From Diphasiastrum complanatum (taxonomy: Eukaryota; Streptophyta; Lycopodiopsida; Lycopodiales; Lycopodiaceae): DNA of 64,000 nt. The position numbers and the translations under genes are program-made. How positions within the stretch are numbered: position 1 is the stretch's first letter; the number at the start of each line of letters is the position of its first letter. Of this stretch, positions 35,465 to 46,430 are shown in pieces. The DNA lies in contig CM055100.1 in NCBI GenBank assembly GCA_029204225.1, positions 7,275,948 through 7,339,947 on the forward strand, in the 5' to 3' direction. The notes beneath the pieces are model-generated. The model was given only the letters and a program-made list of their open reading frames with translations, was not told the origin of the DNA and searched no databases.

Positions 35465-36226
35465 GTGTTGTTTGAGCTACTTCATGTGGATGTGTGCAAA
35501 TTGTCAAGATATGGACAAACTAGCTACATTGTCTTGCAATATCTTATTGTTGGAGTTGTACTAGCATTCTTGGCTGGTTTTGCTAATGGAAATGAGGCTA
35601 ATGGAGGCTCATTATATTACTCATCCATGATCAAGCTCTCAAGTGTTGAGCTACTTGGTGCCAATACTTGGAGATTGTCAATTTTTGGTGAATTCATGGT
35701 CATTTTCTTGTGTCAAGTAGATCTTGAAGATGGACTAGTGCAACCTACTTGGTTTATGGAGTCATGTGGTGCTGGATTTTCATCACTAATGTACTCACCT
35801 ACTCATGGATTTCCAAGGTTTAATGGTTTCTTGTGGCAAGATGGAGATGGAGGCTCATTCATGGAGTTTTATGGTGGAGACATATCAAGAAAGGACAAAG
35901 TTGGAGGAGACAAGCAAGCAAATGGTCATCACTCACATTTATTGTTTGGTTGCTGTAATTTTCCAGAGAGTTCAAAATTTGAAACATGGAGGAATCATTT
36001 CATTCACATTCTATTTGGTTCTTCATGTTCTAGTTATATCTTGATGTGTAAAATTGATGTAAGAAATAGTGAAGCATCCAATTTGGACACTATTCTCTAT
36101 ATCAATTATGAAAGATACTTTAGAACCTTAGAAAGAAGATCTATACTTAGGATGGAGATCATTCTAAAGTTGGATCAAAGTTCTATTGTCAAAACTATGC
36201 CAAAACTAGCTGAAGAGGGAGTGTGA
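35465..36226 (+). CDS. Internal frame of unknown function
   Basis: 253 codons ending 4 bases inside the 3' LTR. The start, LFELLHVDVCKLSRYGQTSY, resembles the entry to a Copia integrase core (LELLHTDVCGP). The rest, with a hydrophobic stretch (VGVVLAFLAGFANG) and a Gly/Phe-rich part (GFPRFNGFLWQDGDGGSFME), is unrecognised. The order RT-like then IN-like is the reverse of Copia, so the interior seems rearranged. Confidence 0.35.
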   Translation: MLFELLHVDVCKLSRYGQTSYIVLQYLIVGVVLAFLAGFANGNEANGGSLYYSSMIKLSSVELLGANTWRLSIFGEFMVIFLCQVDLEDGLVQPTWFMESCGAGFSSLMYSPTHGFPRFNGFLWQDGDGGSFMEFYGGDISRKDKVGGDKQANGHHSHLLFGCCNFPESSKFETWRNHFIHILFGSSCSSYILMCKIDVRNSEASNLDTILYINYERYFRTLERRSILRMEIILKLDQSSIVKTMPKLAEEGV

Positions 36227-36880
36227 GAGATTTCAACTAGTTTAGTCTAGTTTAGTCACATTTTGGTAAATTGTGAATAAGAGGCCAAAACTCATTTTAG
36301 ACTTAGAGATAAACTTTTTGAAGTTAAATTAGTTTAAAATACATTCATTAAACACTTTTGAAAAGTGTGGGAAAGTTGGTAGTCGAGTTTGAGAGAGATT
36401 CAAATTTGAACTTTGGGTACATTGAATCTAGACCCAAAAATAGTAGGGTTTACATTTTGGAGGGAAAGCCAAGTGGCCAAATAGGGTTTGGAAACTCTAT
36501 AAAAGGATGTAACTCATGGAGAGAGACATCTTCTCTCTTCTCTCTCTCATTTCATCATTATACATGGTTCTCTTTGGGTTCTACTACTCATTGGTGCACT
36601 ATCTTGGTGTTATCTTGCAATCTTGTGTGTAGAATGATCATTTATTGCTATTTTCGGTTCCACACGTGTGAAATATAGTAGGGTACTGTAATTGTACGGA
36701 CAGCAAACATATTTTATGTTTTGGTTCACGTTTGATCAATATCTCTTAGAGTTTGCATCATATTTTTTATGTAGATGCTGATTTTTCTACATTGGCAGGA
36801 TTGTTGGTTTGCTCCTTATTGTAACCAAAGATTTGGGACATGGATTGGATCTTGAATGATCTGAAATCCTTCACACTAGA

Positions 36881-36988
36881 TCCGTACGATCTAGGTTTGA
36901 TTGGGTTGGTTTAACCTCCACCAATTCCCATGTGTTGTTGCTTTGTATGGTATGCTTAGACTAGAATCATGTTGTTGAGGACTTTATA
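36881..36988 (+). repeat. Gypsy 3' LTR, second part
   Basis: It continues the LTR of 32681-33069 after the inserted element and matches 27545-27654 base by base with few changes, ending ACTTTATA. Copia sequence begins at once at 36989, so the Gypsy sits in or next to a Copia copy. Confidence 0.82.
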
Positions 36989-38129
36989 CTTAGCTTCTTT
37001 TATTAGATCAGTACTGTTGCTAAAAAGCAATGTATCATCCATGTATAAAGTGATAATGATAAAAGCCTGTTGCACTGCTTTAATATAGATTTTTGAATCT
37101 GAAGAGCTAGGTGTGTAGCTATGATCAATAAGAAAAGTATTGATCCTTTGAAACCATGCTTGTGTAGATTGCTTCAAGCAATAAAGTGCCTTATGGAGTT
37201 TACACACATGATTGTGTTTACTCTGGATAATATAACCTTCAGGTTGCACCATGTAAATGTCTTCTTTGATAACCCCATATGTTGTCCGTACATCCATTTG
37301 ATGTATTTCCAAATCTGCTACAGCGGCAAATAATAGCAAAAGTCGAATAGAAGAATGCTTGACTATTGGACTAAAAGTTTCAGTGTAATCGACGTTATAC
37401 CTGAGAAAATCCTCTTGTGACAAGTCGTGTCTTTTTTCTGTTGATGCTTCCATCTGCACTGTAGTTGACTTTGAAAATCCATTTGCAATCAACTACATTT
37501 ATGCTAGCAGGTAATTTGACAATCGTCCATGTTTGGTTCTTGATAAGAGATGAATACTCTTTAATAACCCTCCCTCTTGCCGAGTGCAAGGATCTTATCA
37601 CACCTATCAACAATTTTGCATTGATCAAATTCGAATTCTACCTTATGACCTAAATATGTATTCTACTTATTGATAACAGATTTGTAGAGAGTTTAGGAAC
37701 ATATAAGACATGTGATAGTAATTTGAATTAATCATGTTGGAATCGCAATCTTACAGTATCTTAACCTTTAATAGTGTGAATACTATTGTCACCAAGATGA
37801 ACAAATTTCTTCGTGTTGTAAGGAGTGTAGGAGTTGAAGATCTCACGTTGATTGGTCATATGTTGAGTTGCTCCAGAATCCAGAAATCATGAATCATCCA
37901 AAAATGTGCTTTGATCTTTGACCATAAATGTGCCTTCATCCACTTGGACCTGGGGAGATGATGAGACTGTGTTTGCTTGTTGATCAGGTTGCTTGGCTAC
38001 GTTCTTCACTTGGAGAATTTGGCAATACTTGATCTCATGGTTATTGCGTTTGCAATACCTACAAAACATCTTCTTCTTTGATTGTGGATTCGATGATTGT
38101 TCTTGACTCTGAGTCGGCTTCTGATTCAT
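36989..38129 (-). pseudogene. Copia pol/gag remnant lacking integrase
   Basis: Minus-strand pieces. 37887-38129 has the gag zinc knuckle CRYCKRNNHEIKYC and then a protease-adjacent tail. 37395-37628 begins the reverse transcriptase (NQTWTIVKLPASINVVDCKW). 36989-37492 continues with FSPIVKHSSIRLLL, IHQMDVRTTYGVIKEDIYM, LHKALYCLKQSTQAW and the catalytic LYMDDTLLFSN. No protease core and no integrase can be found in the roughly 260 bases between gag and RT, so a large internal deletion occurred. The RNase H end is cut off by the Gypsy LTR. Confidence 0.82.
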
Positions 38130-38588
38130 TTTAACCTTCTTGGAGCCTTTTTGCTTCTATCATATAGTGAGTTCGGGATGTCCCAAATGCCTTTTGATGT
38201 TTTAGCTTTAGCTATGTGTCCAATCTGGGTATTTGATATATTGAGAATAATAAGTGCGAAAGCTTTACCGTCCTTTGATTTCCACTTAGAGTCGTCATTT
38301 TCAGGTTTTACTTCTATACCTGTGACAACATCCCATAATTCGTTGAAAGGTCTTCATCTTAAATTTTTACAAATGATAATTGGATCCATTCATTTTGTCT
38401 GCGATAAGACCAGTTTTACTTTGAGAATCCATCTAAAATTTAGTCTGTCGATTGTATCGATGACGCTAAGATGTAGTAATCCCAACAATAGAAAACCAAT
38501 TCTCTGATACTGAAAGGTTGGAAATAACTGAAGAGTTTAATATAAATTTGATATTGCGAAAGATATCAGATAAAGAAATAGTGAAATT

Positions 38589-38600
38589 GCTCTGATACCA
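38589..38600 (-). other. Primer-binding site of the 37-40 kb Copia
   Basis: Minus strand TGGTATCAGAGC, directly inside the LTR 38601-39774. Confidence 0.85.
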
Positions 38601-39774
38601 TGTCAAAAATATGATAGATAATAGTAGCAAAAACTTCCTACTTCTAGTGCATGACTACGCTTATCAAAATTGAACAAAACAGTAGTGATGGGAATCACAT
38701 TCAATCTTTAGCAACTAACTTTGAAATCGCTAGATACTAAATGATTACGTAGCCAAACATGAAGTATAAATTTGAATTCTCAGACAATTTCTATCAATTA
38801 CAAAGGAAATACATAGATGCATGCATTTTAGCATATACTGAACGCAATAAAAGATAGTATTTACTCAAAAAAAACAAAAAATCAGATGCTAATGAGCACA
38901 AAACAATACCGGATAGAAACCGTGCACTCTAAGCTGTCTTTGAGTAACTGAGGATAAGTCTGATAATAAGCAGCTATGCTGATAAGCAATAGCTCAATAG
39001 CAACTATAAAATATAACTCTAAAAGATTGAGCTGAAATGCTCAAGAGAGCTCAAGCTTGAAAGCTTGATAGAGAGCTAACTACAATACTTGCCGATTGAT
39101 CTCTTCGATCATTTTCTAACTTGATAATCATGAAACTGTATGAATATGAACAACTATTTATACTAAAAAATTAGGTCATCATTTGCGATTGCCAGTTGCC
39201 TGATCTTCACTGGCATCCATCCAGTTCCTTGTCATTGATTGTTGATAAGCGGTGAAAATTGGTCGTAAAGCGTCTGTCTGCATAAATGAACGAAACTGTC
39301 ATTTCTGTAGAAATGAACTAAAACAGCCACATGCAACACTGTCGCAAAAAGATGACAGTGTTGAAATTTTTGCAAAAAAAAATGAAAAGGCAACAGTGCC
39401 TTTAAATCTCATTTAGGGTTGCTCTATACTTTACCAGAGTCATTTCCTTAGCATTTGAGACTCTTTGGAAAAAGCGAAAAATGTGACACTGTGATTTTAC
39501 ACAAGATTTTTATCAGGCGAAAAATTCAAAAAAGGCATCACTGCATTTTTCCACGAGATTCCTAATAGGCAACAGCTTTGCAAAAATGTGAAAAAACCGA
39601 AGTGAGAGAAAATGCGACACTGTGGTAAAACTTCGTGTATTTGTACAAACTGTCTAAAAACACTTGTAAAACTATAGACTATGTAAAGACACGGGAAAAT
39701 TCGTAGAACTGGATAAACAATGAATGAAGATTATATTCGATTAGTCGATTGGTAAGAAGGAGGCTAATCTAACA
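38601..39774 (-). repeat. Copia 5' LTR, 1174 bp
   Basis: Bounded (minus strand) by TGTTAGATTAGCC at 39774 and TTTTTGACA at 38601, next to the primer-binding site. The matching 3' LTR is not in the window because the element is truncated at 36989. Confidence 0.78.
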
Positions 39775-39931
39775 TTTCAGGAACCCTACGCTGCCGCTCG
39801 GATATCCTTGGATAATTTTTGACTTCTTTCAATGTAGCTTCATCCTGCACACCTTCAATTACAGGTTCCCCTTTGAATCTCCCCTGGTACATCTTCATTT
39901 CTGATAGTTCCTCCATGAGTCCATCATCCCT
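39775..39931 (-). pseudogene. Short open fragment, possibly Copia IN-RT linker
   Basis: The minus strand reads about 50 codons without a stop (MEELSEMKMYQGRFKGEPVI ... RISERQRRVPE). The RxSERxRRxPE ending is reminiscent of the linker before Copia reverse transcriptase. It is squeezed between the Copia LTR and the palindromic LARD. Confidence 0.3.
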
Positions 39932-41598
39932 TCATTGATCAGCTGCCTTACACGTAACACAAGCCAGCGTACTCATATGTTTCCTCATCATTGCTGGTCC
40001 AGAGAAAGCCCATAACAAACTTTCCTTTCCACAACAAAAACTTGTCAACTTATTAGGTCCAAAGTTCGCCAGTCTCCTCGTGTGAGTATGGCTAGGTCAC
40101 CTTGACTTTGCCCCCATTTTGATCAACTTTAATTCAAAATTTGCCCCAAGAGAGAGGTGTGTGTGATAGTTCCCCTCCACTTAATAAATCAGCTGATCGG
40201 ACTTTAGAGTAGAGTTCTTCGGACAAAAGCCTTTCCAACACTTTGCTTCCCATCTGCTAGGATTATGGCTCGATCCAACTTGTTGCCAATCTCTGAAGAG
40301 GATCCTAGTCTTTTCCCCTTTGAGGAAAAACCCAACTGATACTGGATATCACCCATGCTCAGTGAGTTTCAGTTCCGAAGGTGGCCGTCCCAAAATGAAG
40401 ACCAACTGCTATAGAAGATCTCCCCTGAAATGGCCCTTTCCAACTTCTGACTTCCTGCTTGCGTCTGGTGGGCGTTGTTGCAAATGAAACTAACCCAAGA
40501 AACAGGCTAGTCATCCATCCTTTGCAAACATTGAGTCATTTCGTTGTCGTTCACGTGCGAGTACTTGAACTGCAAATCCGCCGCACAGATTCTGGATATC
40601 GCCCATGCTCAGTGAGTTTTAGTTCCGAAGGTGGCCATCCCAAAATGAAGACCAACTACTCCATAGAAGATCTCCCCTGAAATGGCCCTTTCCAGCTTTT
40701 GACTTCCTGCTTGCGTCTGGTGGGCGTTGTCGCAAATGAAACTAACCCAAGAAACAGGCTAGTCATCCATCCTTTGCAAACATTGAGTCATTTCGTTGTC
40801 GTTCACGTGCGAGTACTTGAACTGCAAATCCGCCGCACAGATTCTGTAGTCCTCTTTGTTTGATGGTATCAGCCTTCAAAAGAAAAGGTTCCTTCTCGAG
40901 CCATCAGCTCCTTGTATCACAAGCAATCATGCAAACCAGGCAAAGCACGAGTACTAAGACTCACCACGAATACGTACAAGTAAGACACTCAGGCAGGTTT
41001 ACTAACAAGTAACAAAGGCAAGGTCCCCCTTTGAGATGGTCCTGCCAACGGACCTTTTCCTGGCCGCGCCCATACAAATCGATCACGGAATCAGCCCACA
41101 TAGGACACCCCTCCAACTATCCGTGCTTTCACCATTAAGCAGCACATTGCCTCAGTCACGCCCCACCACTTTTTGGTCGATAGCCCTCATAGCTAAACGA
41201 TCGGCAGCTATCCCGCACCGGCAGCTAACTACCCGTGCTTTACACTCGAATTCGAGCAGCATCTCTATATCAATGGTTAACCCGTACAGTTCGAATATGT
41301 CACTCCGCACCCCACAAGGTACAGACCGTGCTTTCACCTCCCTAGGCAGCACTTTGCCTCATCCGTCCTACGTGCAGACAGCGCCAGGCCCGAATCGCGA
41401 GAACTGACCGTGCTTACACCTCAAGGGCAGCACCTTGACTCATCAAGTCCCCCGTTCTGCCGACCACCCCGACCGTGGACGCACCCGTGCTTACACTGTG
41501 GGCAGCACCTTGCACAACAGTTGTCTTGATGAACCCCAAACCGTGGCCATTTCCGTGAGATCCGCATAGCTGACCGGCCAGTCGGCTCTGATACCACA
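39932..41598 (-). mobile_element. LARD copy 1 (minus): truncated interior
   Basis: This is the reverse complement of 43115-45037, base for base with few differences, except that it has two rather than three copies of a 252-bp tandem unit. The primer-binding site on the minus strand is at 41583-41596 (TGGTATCAGAGCCG). No gag or pol motif on either strand; the small frames are not shared with known proteins. The 3' half of the interior and the 3' LTR are missing at 39932. Confidence 0.85.
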
Positions 41599-41883
41599 TG
41601 TAGCGCAGGCATCCCAAAGGGAGCCGGGAACCACGACTTAGCTTCCCAGCCTTCAACACTTGCCATCCAAACCCACTTGACATACAAGCAGCCAACTCGC
41701 CAACAACGATCAGACTTAACCAACTTAAAGTTCCAAAAACCAACATTGAGATCCAACCTGGCGCCATGCCAAATCGGGGGTCCCGACATGGGTGACTTCC
41801 CTCCAAACAAGCCGCCCGACATACATCAAACTTAACCAACTCGAAGCTTCGTTACAAACGAGTAACATCCATTCCAAGCAAGC
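41599..41883 (-). repeat. LARD copy 1 LTR, inner 285 bp
   Basis: It starts (plus view) TGTAGCGCAGGCATCCC and runs to CCAAGCAAGC, where LARD copy 2 begins. The rest of this LTR continues at 46431. The last five bases CAAGC (41879-41883) are one copy of the target duplication. Confidence 0.85.
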
Positions 41884-43114
41884 TGTTGTAAAGCTACCTT
41901 TACAAGCTTTACTTCCGGCGCCATCGGCGCCAACTATGTCCCCGGCGCCAGCAGCGCCCCTGCTGCTCCCGGCGCCGCTCCCGGCGCCACTGTGACCAGA
42001 ATCCAGCCGGCGCCAAGTTCCTATGGCTGAAAATCTTTGATCGGTTCTAGCGAAGTCCAGAGAGCTCAGATCGATGTGCAATCACCTCACACGATCTAGG
42101 CATGATTAAAGGAAGCCTGGGGATCAATAAAATCTAGAGAGAGAAAATGACTTTCTAGAAAGAGAAAATCCTAGAGAGAGAAAAATGTGCTTTACCAGCT
42201 TGGGTAGAGTGCTTGGTATGAGGGGGGGGTGCCGAATCACACCAATACTATAGGGGAGTGCGGGTTGCGACTCAGGGCGAGCTCCAACCAAGTCTCAGCC
42301 TCCCTTGCTGGAATGTTGTCATGGCTCTCGCCTTGGCATGCTAGCGCCCCGGAGACTAGGGTCGGTCACACACTTGAAATGTAACCTTCTCAGATTTATC
42401 AATAAAGTGGGATTTTCCTCAAACTGACTCTGATTACCTTCTGGGTTTCAATGTTCGGTAAAAGCGCCAGTTGTAAGGCCGCTTTCAAAATTTTTAACTT
42501 GGCACATAGCTGAGGGTCGTATCCCGGGACGCCAGCGGTATGCCGTCGGGACCATTCGGTCCGTGGCGCCAGCGGTATGCTGTCGGGACCATTTGGTCCA
42601 GGAACTGGTTGTTTCCATATCTGTCGCGGCTTGTGGTTCTAAGTATTCCTTGCATGAACGTGAATGGGTTAAGCTCTTGGGGAACGGGCTCTAACCTGTC
42701 GGCTGAGTTGGATGGCTTGCTTGGGTGGATGTTACCTGTTTATGGCTGTCCAGTCTGGCGAGGCGCCAGGTTGGCTTCCAGCGCTCGTGACGAAGCTTTC
42801 AGTTGGTTAAGTCTGATGTAAGTCAGACCGCTTGCTTGGAATGGATGTTACTCGTTTGTAACGAAGCTTCGAGTTGGTTAAGTTTGATGTATGTCGGGCG
42901 GCTTGCTTGGAGGGAAGTCACCCACATCGGGACCCCCGATCTGGCATGGCGCCGGGTTGGATCTCAATGTTGGTCCTCGGAACTTCAAGTTGGTTAAGTC
43001 TGATCGTTGTTGGCGAGCTGGCTGCTTGTATGTCAAGTGGGTTCGGATGGCAAGAGTTGAAGGCTGGGAAGCTAAGTCGTGGTTCCCGGCTCCCTTTGGG
43101 ATGCCTGCGCTACA
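41884..43114 (+). repeat. LARD copy 2, 5' LTR
   Basis: TGTTGTAAAG ... CGCTACA. The end has an 8-bp hairpin (TTGTAAAG / CTTTACAA) around a 4-base loop. Then comes a GC-rich block with many GGCGCC palindromes (41918-42016). Further on there is a polyadenylation-like AATAAAG near 42402 and repeated GTTGGTTAAGT blocks (42802, 42873, 42990). Confidence 0.9.
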
Positions 43115-45955
43115 TGTGGTATCAGAGCCGACTGGCCGGTCAGCTATGTGGATCTCACGGAAATGGCCACGGTTTGGGGTTCATCAAGACAACTGTTGTG
43201 CAAGGTGCTGCCCACAGTGTAAGCACGGGTGCGTCCACGGTCCGGGTGCTCGACAGAACGGGGGACTTGATGAGTCAAGGTGCTGCCCTTGAGGTGTAAG
43301 CACGGTCAGTTCTCGCGGTTCGGGCCTGGCGCTGTCTGCATGTAGGACGGATGAGGCAAAGTGCTGCCTAGGGAGGTGAAAGCACGGTCTGTACCTTGTG
43401 GGGTGCGGGGCGACATATTCAAACTGTACGGGTTAACCATTGATACAGAGATGCTGTTCGAATTCGGGTGTAAAGCACGGGTGGTTAGCTGCTGGTGCGG
43501 GATAGCTGCCGATCGTTTAGCTATAAGGGCTATCGACCAAAAAGTGGTGGGGCGTGACTAAGGCAATGTGATGCTTAATGGTGAAAGCACGAATAGTTGG
43601 AGGGGTGTCCTATGTGGGCTGATTCCGTGATCGATTTGCATGGGCGTGGCCAGGCAAAGGTCCGTTGGCAGGACCATCTCAAAAGGGGACCTTGCCTTTG
43701 TTACTTGTTAGTAAACCTGCCTGAGTGTCTTACTTGTACGTATTCGTGGTGAGTCTTAGTACTCGTGCTTTGCCTGGTTTGCATGATTGCTTGTGATACA
43801 AGGAGCTGATGGCTCGAGAAGGAACCTTTTCTTTTGAAGGCTGATACCATCAAACAAAGAGGACTACAGAATCTGTGGGGCGGATTTGCAGTTCAAGTAC
43901 TCACACGTGAACGACAACGAAACAACTCAATGTTTGCAAAGGATGGATGGCTAGCCTGTTTCTTGGGTTAGTTTCATTTGCGACAACGCCCACCAGACGC
44001 AAGCAGGAAGTCAAAAGCTGGAAAGGGCCATTTCAGGGGAGATCTTCTATGGAGCAGTTGGTCTTCATTTTGGGATGGCCACCTTCGGAACTAAAACTCA
44101 CTGAGCATGGGCGATATCCAGAATCTGTGCGGCGGATTTGCAGTTCAAGTACTCGCACGTGAACGACAACGAAATGACTCAATGTTTGCAAAGGATGGAT
44201 GACTAGCCTGTTTCTTGGGTTAGTTTCATTTGCGACAACGCCCACCAGACGCAAGCAGGAAGTCAAAAGCTGGAAAGGGCCATTTCAGGGGAGATCTTCT
44301 ATGGAGCAGTTGGTCTTCATTTTGGGATGGCCACCTTCGGAACTAAAACTCACTGAGCATGGGCGATATCCAGAATCTGTGCGGCGGATTTGCAGTTCAA
44401 GTACTCGCACGTGAACGACAACGAAATGACTCAATGTTTGCAAAGGATGGATGACTAGCCTGTTTCTTGGGTTAGTTTCATTTGCGACAACGCCCACCAG
44501 ACGCAAGCAGGAAGTCAGAAGTTGGAAAGGGCCATTTCAGGGGAGATCTTCTATAGCAGTTGGTCTTCATTTTGGGACGGCCACCTTCGGAACTGAAACT
44601 CACTGAGCATGGGTGATATCCAGTATCAGTTGGGTTTTTCTTCAAAGGGGAAAAGACTAGGATCCTCTTCAGAGATTGGCAACAAGTTGGATCGAGCCAT
44701 AATCCTAGCAGATGGGAAGCAAAGTGTTGGAAAGGCTTTTGTCCGAAGAACTCTACTCTAAAGTCCGATCAGCTGATTTATTAAGTGGAGGGGAACTATC
44801 ACACACACCTCTCTCTTGGGGCAAATTTTGAATTAAAGTTGATCAAAATGGGGGCAAAGTCAAGGTGACCTAGCCATACTCACACGAGGAGACTGGCGAA
44901 CTTTGGACCTAATAAGTTGACAAGTTTTTGTTGTGGAAAGGAAAGTTTGTTATGGGCTTTCTCTGGACCAGCAATGATGAGGAAACATATGAGTACGCTG
45001 GCTTGTGTTACGTGTAAGGCAGCTGATCAATGAAGGAACTGAGAAAGTTGAGTCTTGCATGAGAGACTTGGTATTTCGAACGGACGCTAAGGGACAGTTC
45101 GCGTTGAGATCGGACTAGTGCAAACTCTGGGTGCATGTGTCTGATTCAAAGAGAACTACTTGAAGCCAAGCTCGATGTACACTTCTTGTTTTGACTGTGA
45201 GGCAACTGACCAGTGATGGAATTGTGAAAGTCAAGTTTTGCGCGACGGACATGGTGCTTCAAACAAACGCGAAGAGATAGTTCGAATGCGGATCAAACTG
45301 GTGCGATTCTTTGGCTTTCCTCGAGGTCAATGGTTACATTTGGGCTGATTCAAAGAGCTACTTCAAGCTAAGTGAGAGGTGCATTGCGGAGTACTCAATC
45401 TTTGCCTACCTTAAAGAGCCAAGATGGAAAAGTATCAAGATCAGGCTGGGACAAGGAGAGAAATCAAGGTGCAGAAGCAACAAGGCACGAAGTGGACCAT
45501 AAAGTGTGCAATCAAACGATAAATCCTTCGGCTCAGGGAGCCTTGATACTTGTGCGGAACTGAACAAATCTGGAGCTCAGGGAGCTCAACACAAACTGCA
45601 TCAAGGACAAATCAGGAGCTCAAAGGAGTTCCAAAGTCGAAAGTCAGAAGCGATAGGGGCGAACATTTCAAAGAAAGGCCTCTGTCACCAGTTAATAAGG
45701 TTCTCGGGTTTTACGAAAGCGATATCAAATCTACGCTTTTCCCAGACAAAGATATATTTTCAAGTTATGTAATTTTTCAGTACAAAGAGCTGAGCCTCCG
45801 ACTTGTGGTGTGCCAGTTTCAATGTTAATAAAAAGTGGCCAGTAAATTGAGTACTGTGCCAAGTAGCTTAAATGTATAGTTATTTTAATTGGGAGACACC
45901 TTTACTTTAATCTGACATCTGATGAGGACATCAGATTTTATAAAGGTGGGGTGGA
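43115..45955 (+). other. LARD copy 2 interior, non-coding
   Basis: It begins with the primer-binding site and ends with the polypurine tract. 43130-45037 is mirrored in copy 1; 45038-45955 has no mirror in the window. Small frames such as 45311-45502 and 45506-45828 have no recognised domain. No zinc knuckle, protease or polymerase motif was found in any frame. Confidence 0.8.
43868..44622. repeat. Three tandem 252-bp repeats
   Basis: Units start at 43868, 44120 and 44372 with AGAATCTGTGSGGCGGATTTG. The period is exactly 252 bases (84 codons). A minus-strand frame (MRLVGVVANETNPRNRLVIH...) and a plus-strand frame recur in each. Copy 1 of the LARD has two such units (about 40345-40846). Confidence 0.92.
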
Positions 45956-46430
45956 TGTTGTAAAGCTACCTTTACAAGCTTTACTTCCGGCGCCATCGGC
46001 GCCAACTATGTCCCCGGCGCCAACAGCGCCCCTGCTGCTCCCGGCGCCGCTCCCGACGCCACTGTGACCAGAATCCAGCAGCGCCCCTGCTGCTCCCGGC
46101 GCCGCTCCCGGCGCCATTGTGACCAGAATCCAGTCAGACCGCTTGTGTAGCGCAGGCATCCCAAAGGGAGCCGGGAACCACGACTTAGCTTCCCAGCCTT
46201 CAACTCTTGCCATCCGAACCCACTTGACATACAAGCAGCCAACTCGCCAACAACGATCAGACTTAACCAACTTGAAGTTCCGAGGACCAACATTGAGATC
46301 CAACCCGGCGCCATGCCAGATCGGGGGTCCCGATGTGGGTGACTTCCCTCCAAGCAAGCCGCCCGACATACACCAAACTTAACCAACTCGAAGCTTCGTT
46401 ACAAACGAGTAACATCCATTCCAAGCAAGC
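45956..46430 (+). repeat. LARD copy 2, 3' LTR: deleted and partly inverted
   Basis: 45956-46132 repeats the LTR start, including a duplicated GC-rich block. It then jumps to GTCAGACC, which lies some 940 bases into the LTR. From 46141 to 46430 the last 285 bases of the LTR plus a GCTTG are present in inverted orientation. Intact LTR order is therefore lost. Confidence 0.8.

Larger units (their letters stand above)
33070..36875 (+). mobile_element. Complete non-autonomous LTR element with TSD CTAGA
   Basis: A 3806-bp element with two 654-bp LTRs (33070-33723 and 36222-36875), each TGTGAG...TTCACA. The primer-binding site is TGGTATCAAAGC (33724-33735) and the polypurine tract GAAGAGGGAG (36212-36221). 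The 5-bp duplication CTAGA lies at 33065-33069 and 36876-36880. The LTRs differ at roughly 20 positions by eye. Each has a CTATAAAAGG TATA box (near 33345 and 36497). The interior has two longish open frames but no complete enzyme, so movement would depend on a partner element. It splits the 3' LTR of the plus-strand Gypsy, so it is younger than that copy. The partly decayed element at 4157-5330 belongs to the same wider family. Confidence 0.93.
41884..46430 (+). mobile_element. LARD copy 2 (plus), nested in copy 1's LTR
   Basis: Non-coding LTR element inserted in opposite orientation into the LTR of copy 1. It has a 5' LTR 41884-43114 (1231 bp), primer-binding site TGGTATCAGAGCC (43117-43129), an interior of about 2.8 kb without recognisable genes, polypurine tract AAAGGTGGGGTGGA (45942-45955) and a damaged 3' LTR (45956-46430). 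Long LTRs with a long non-coding interior define LARD-type non-autonomous elements. Enzymes must come from another element. Confidence 0.85.

Noticed and set aside
38097-38507. Plus-strand 136-codon frame
   Set aside because: Lies opposite the minus-strand Copia gag and leader; no motif.
41036-43561. Many 60-140 codon frames on both strands in the LARD copies
   Set aside because: GC-rich LTR and interior with no shared protein motif; mirrored frames simply follow the palindrome.
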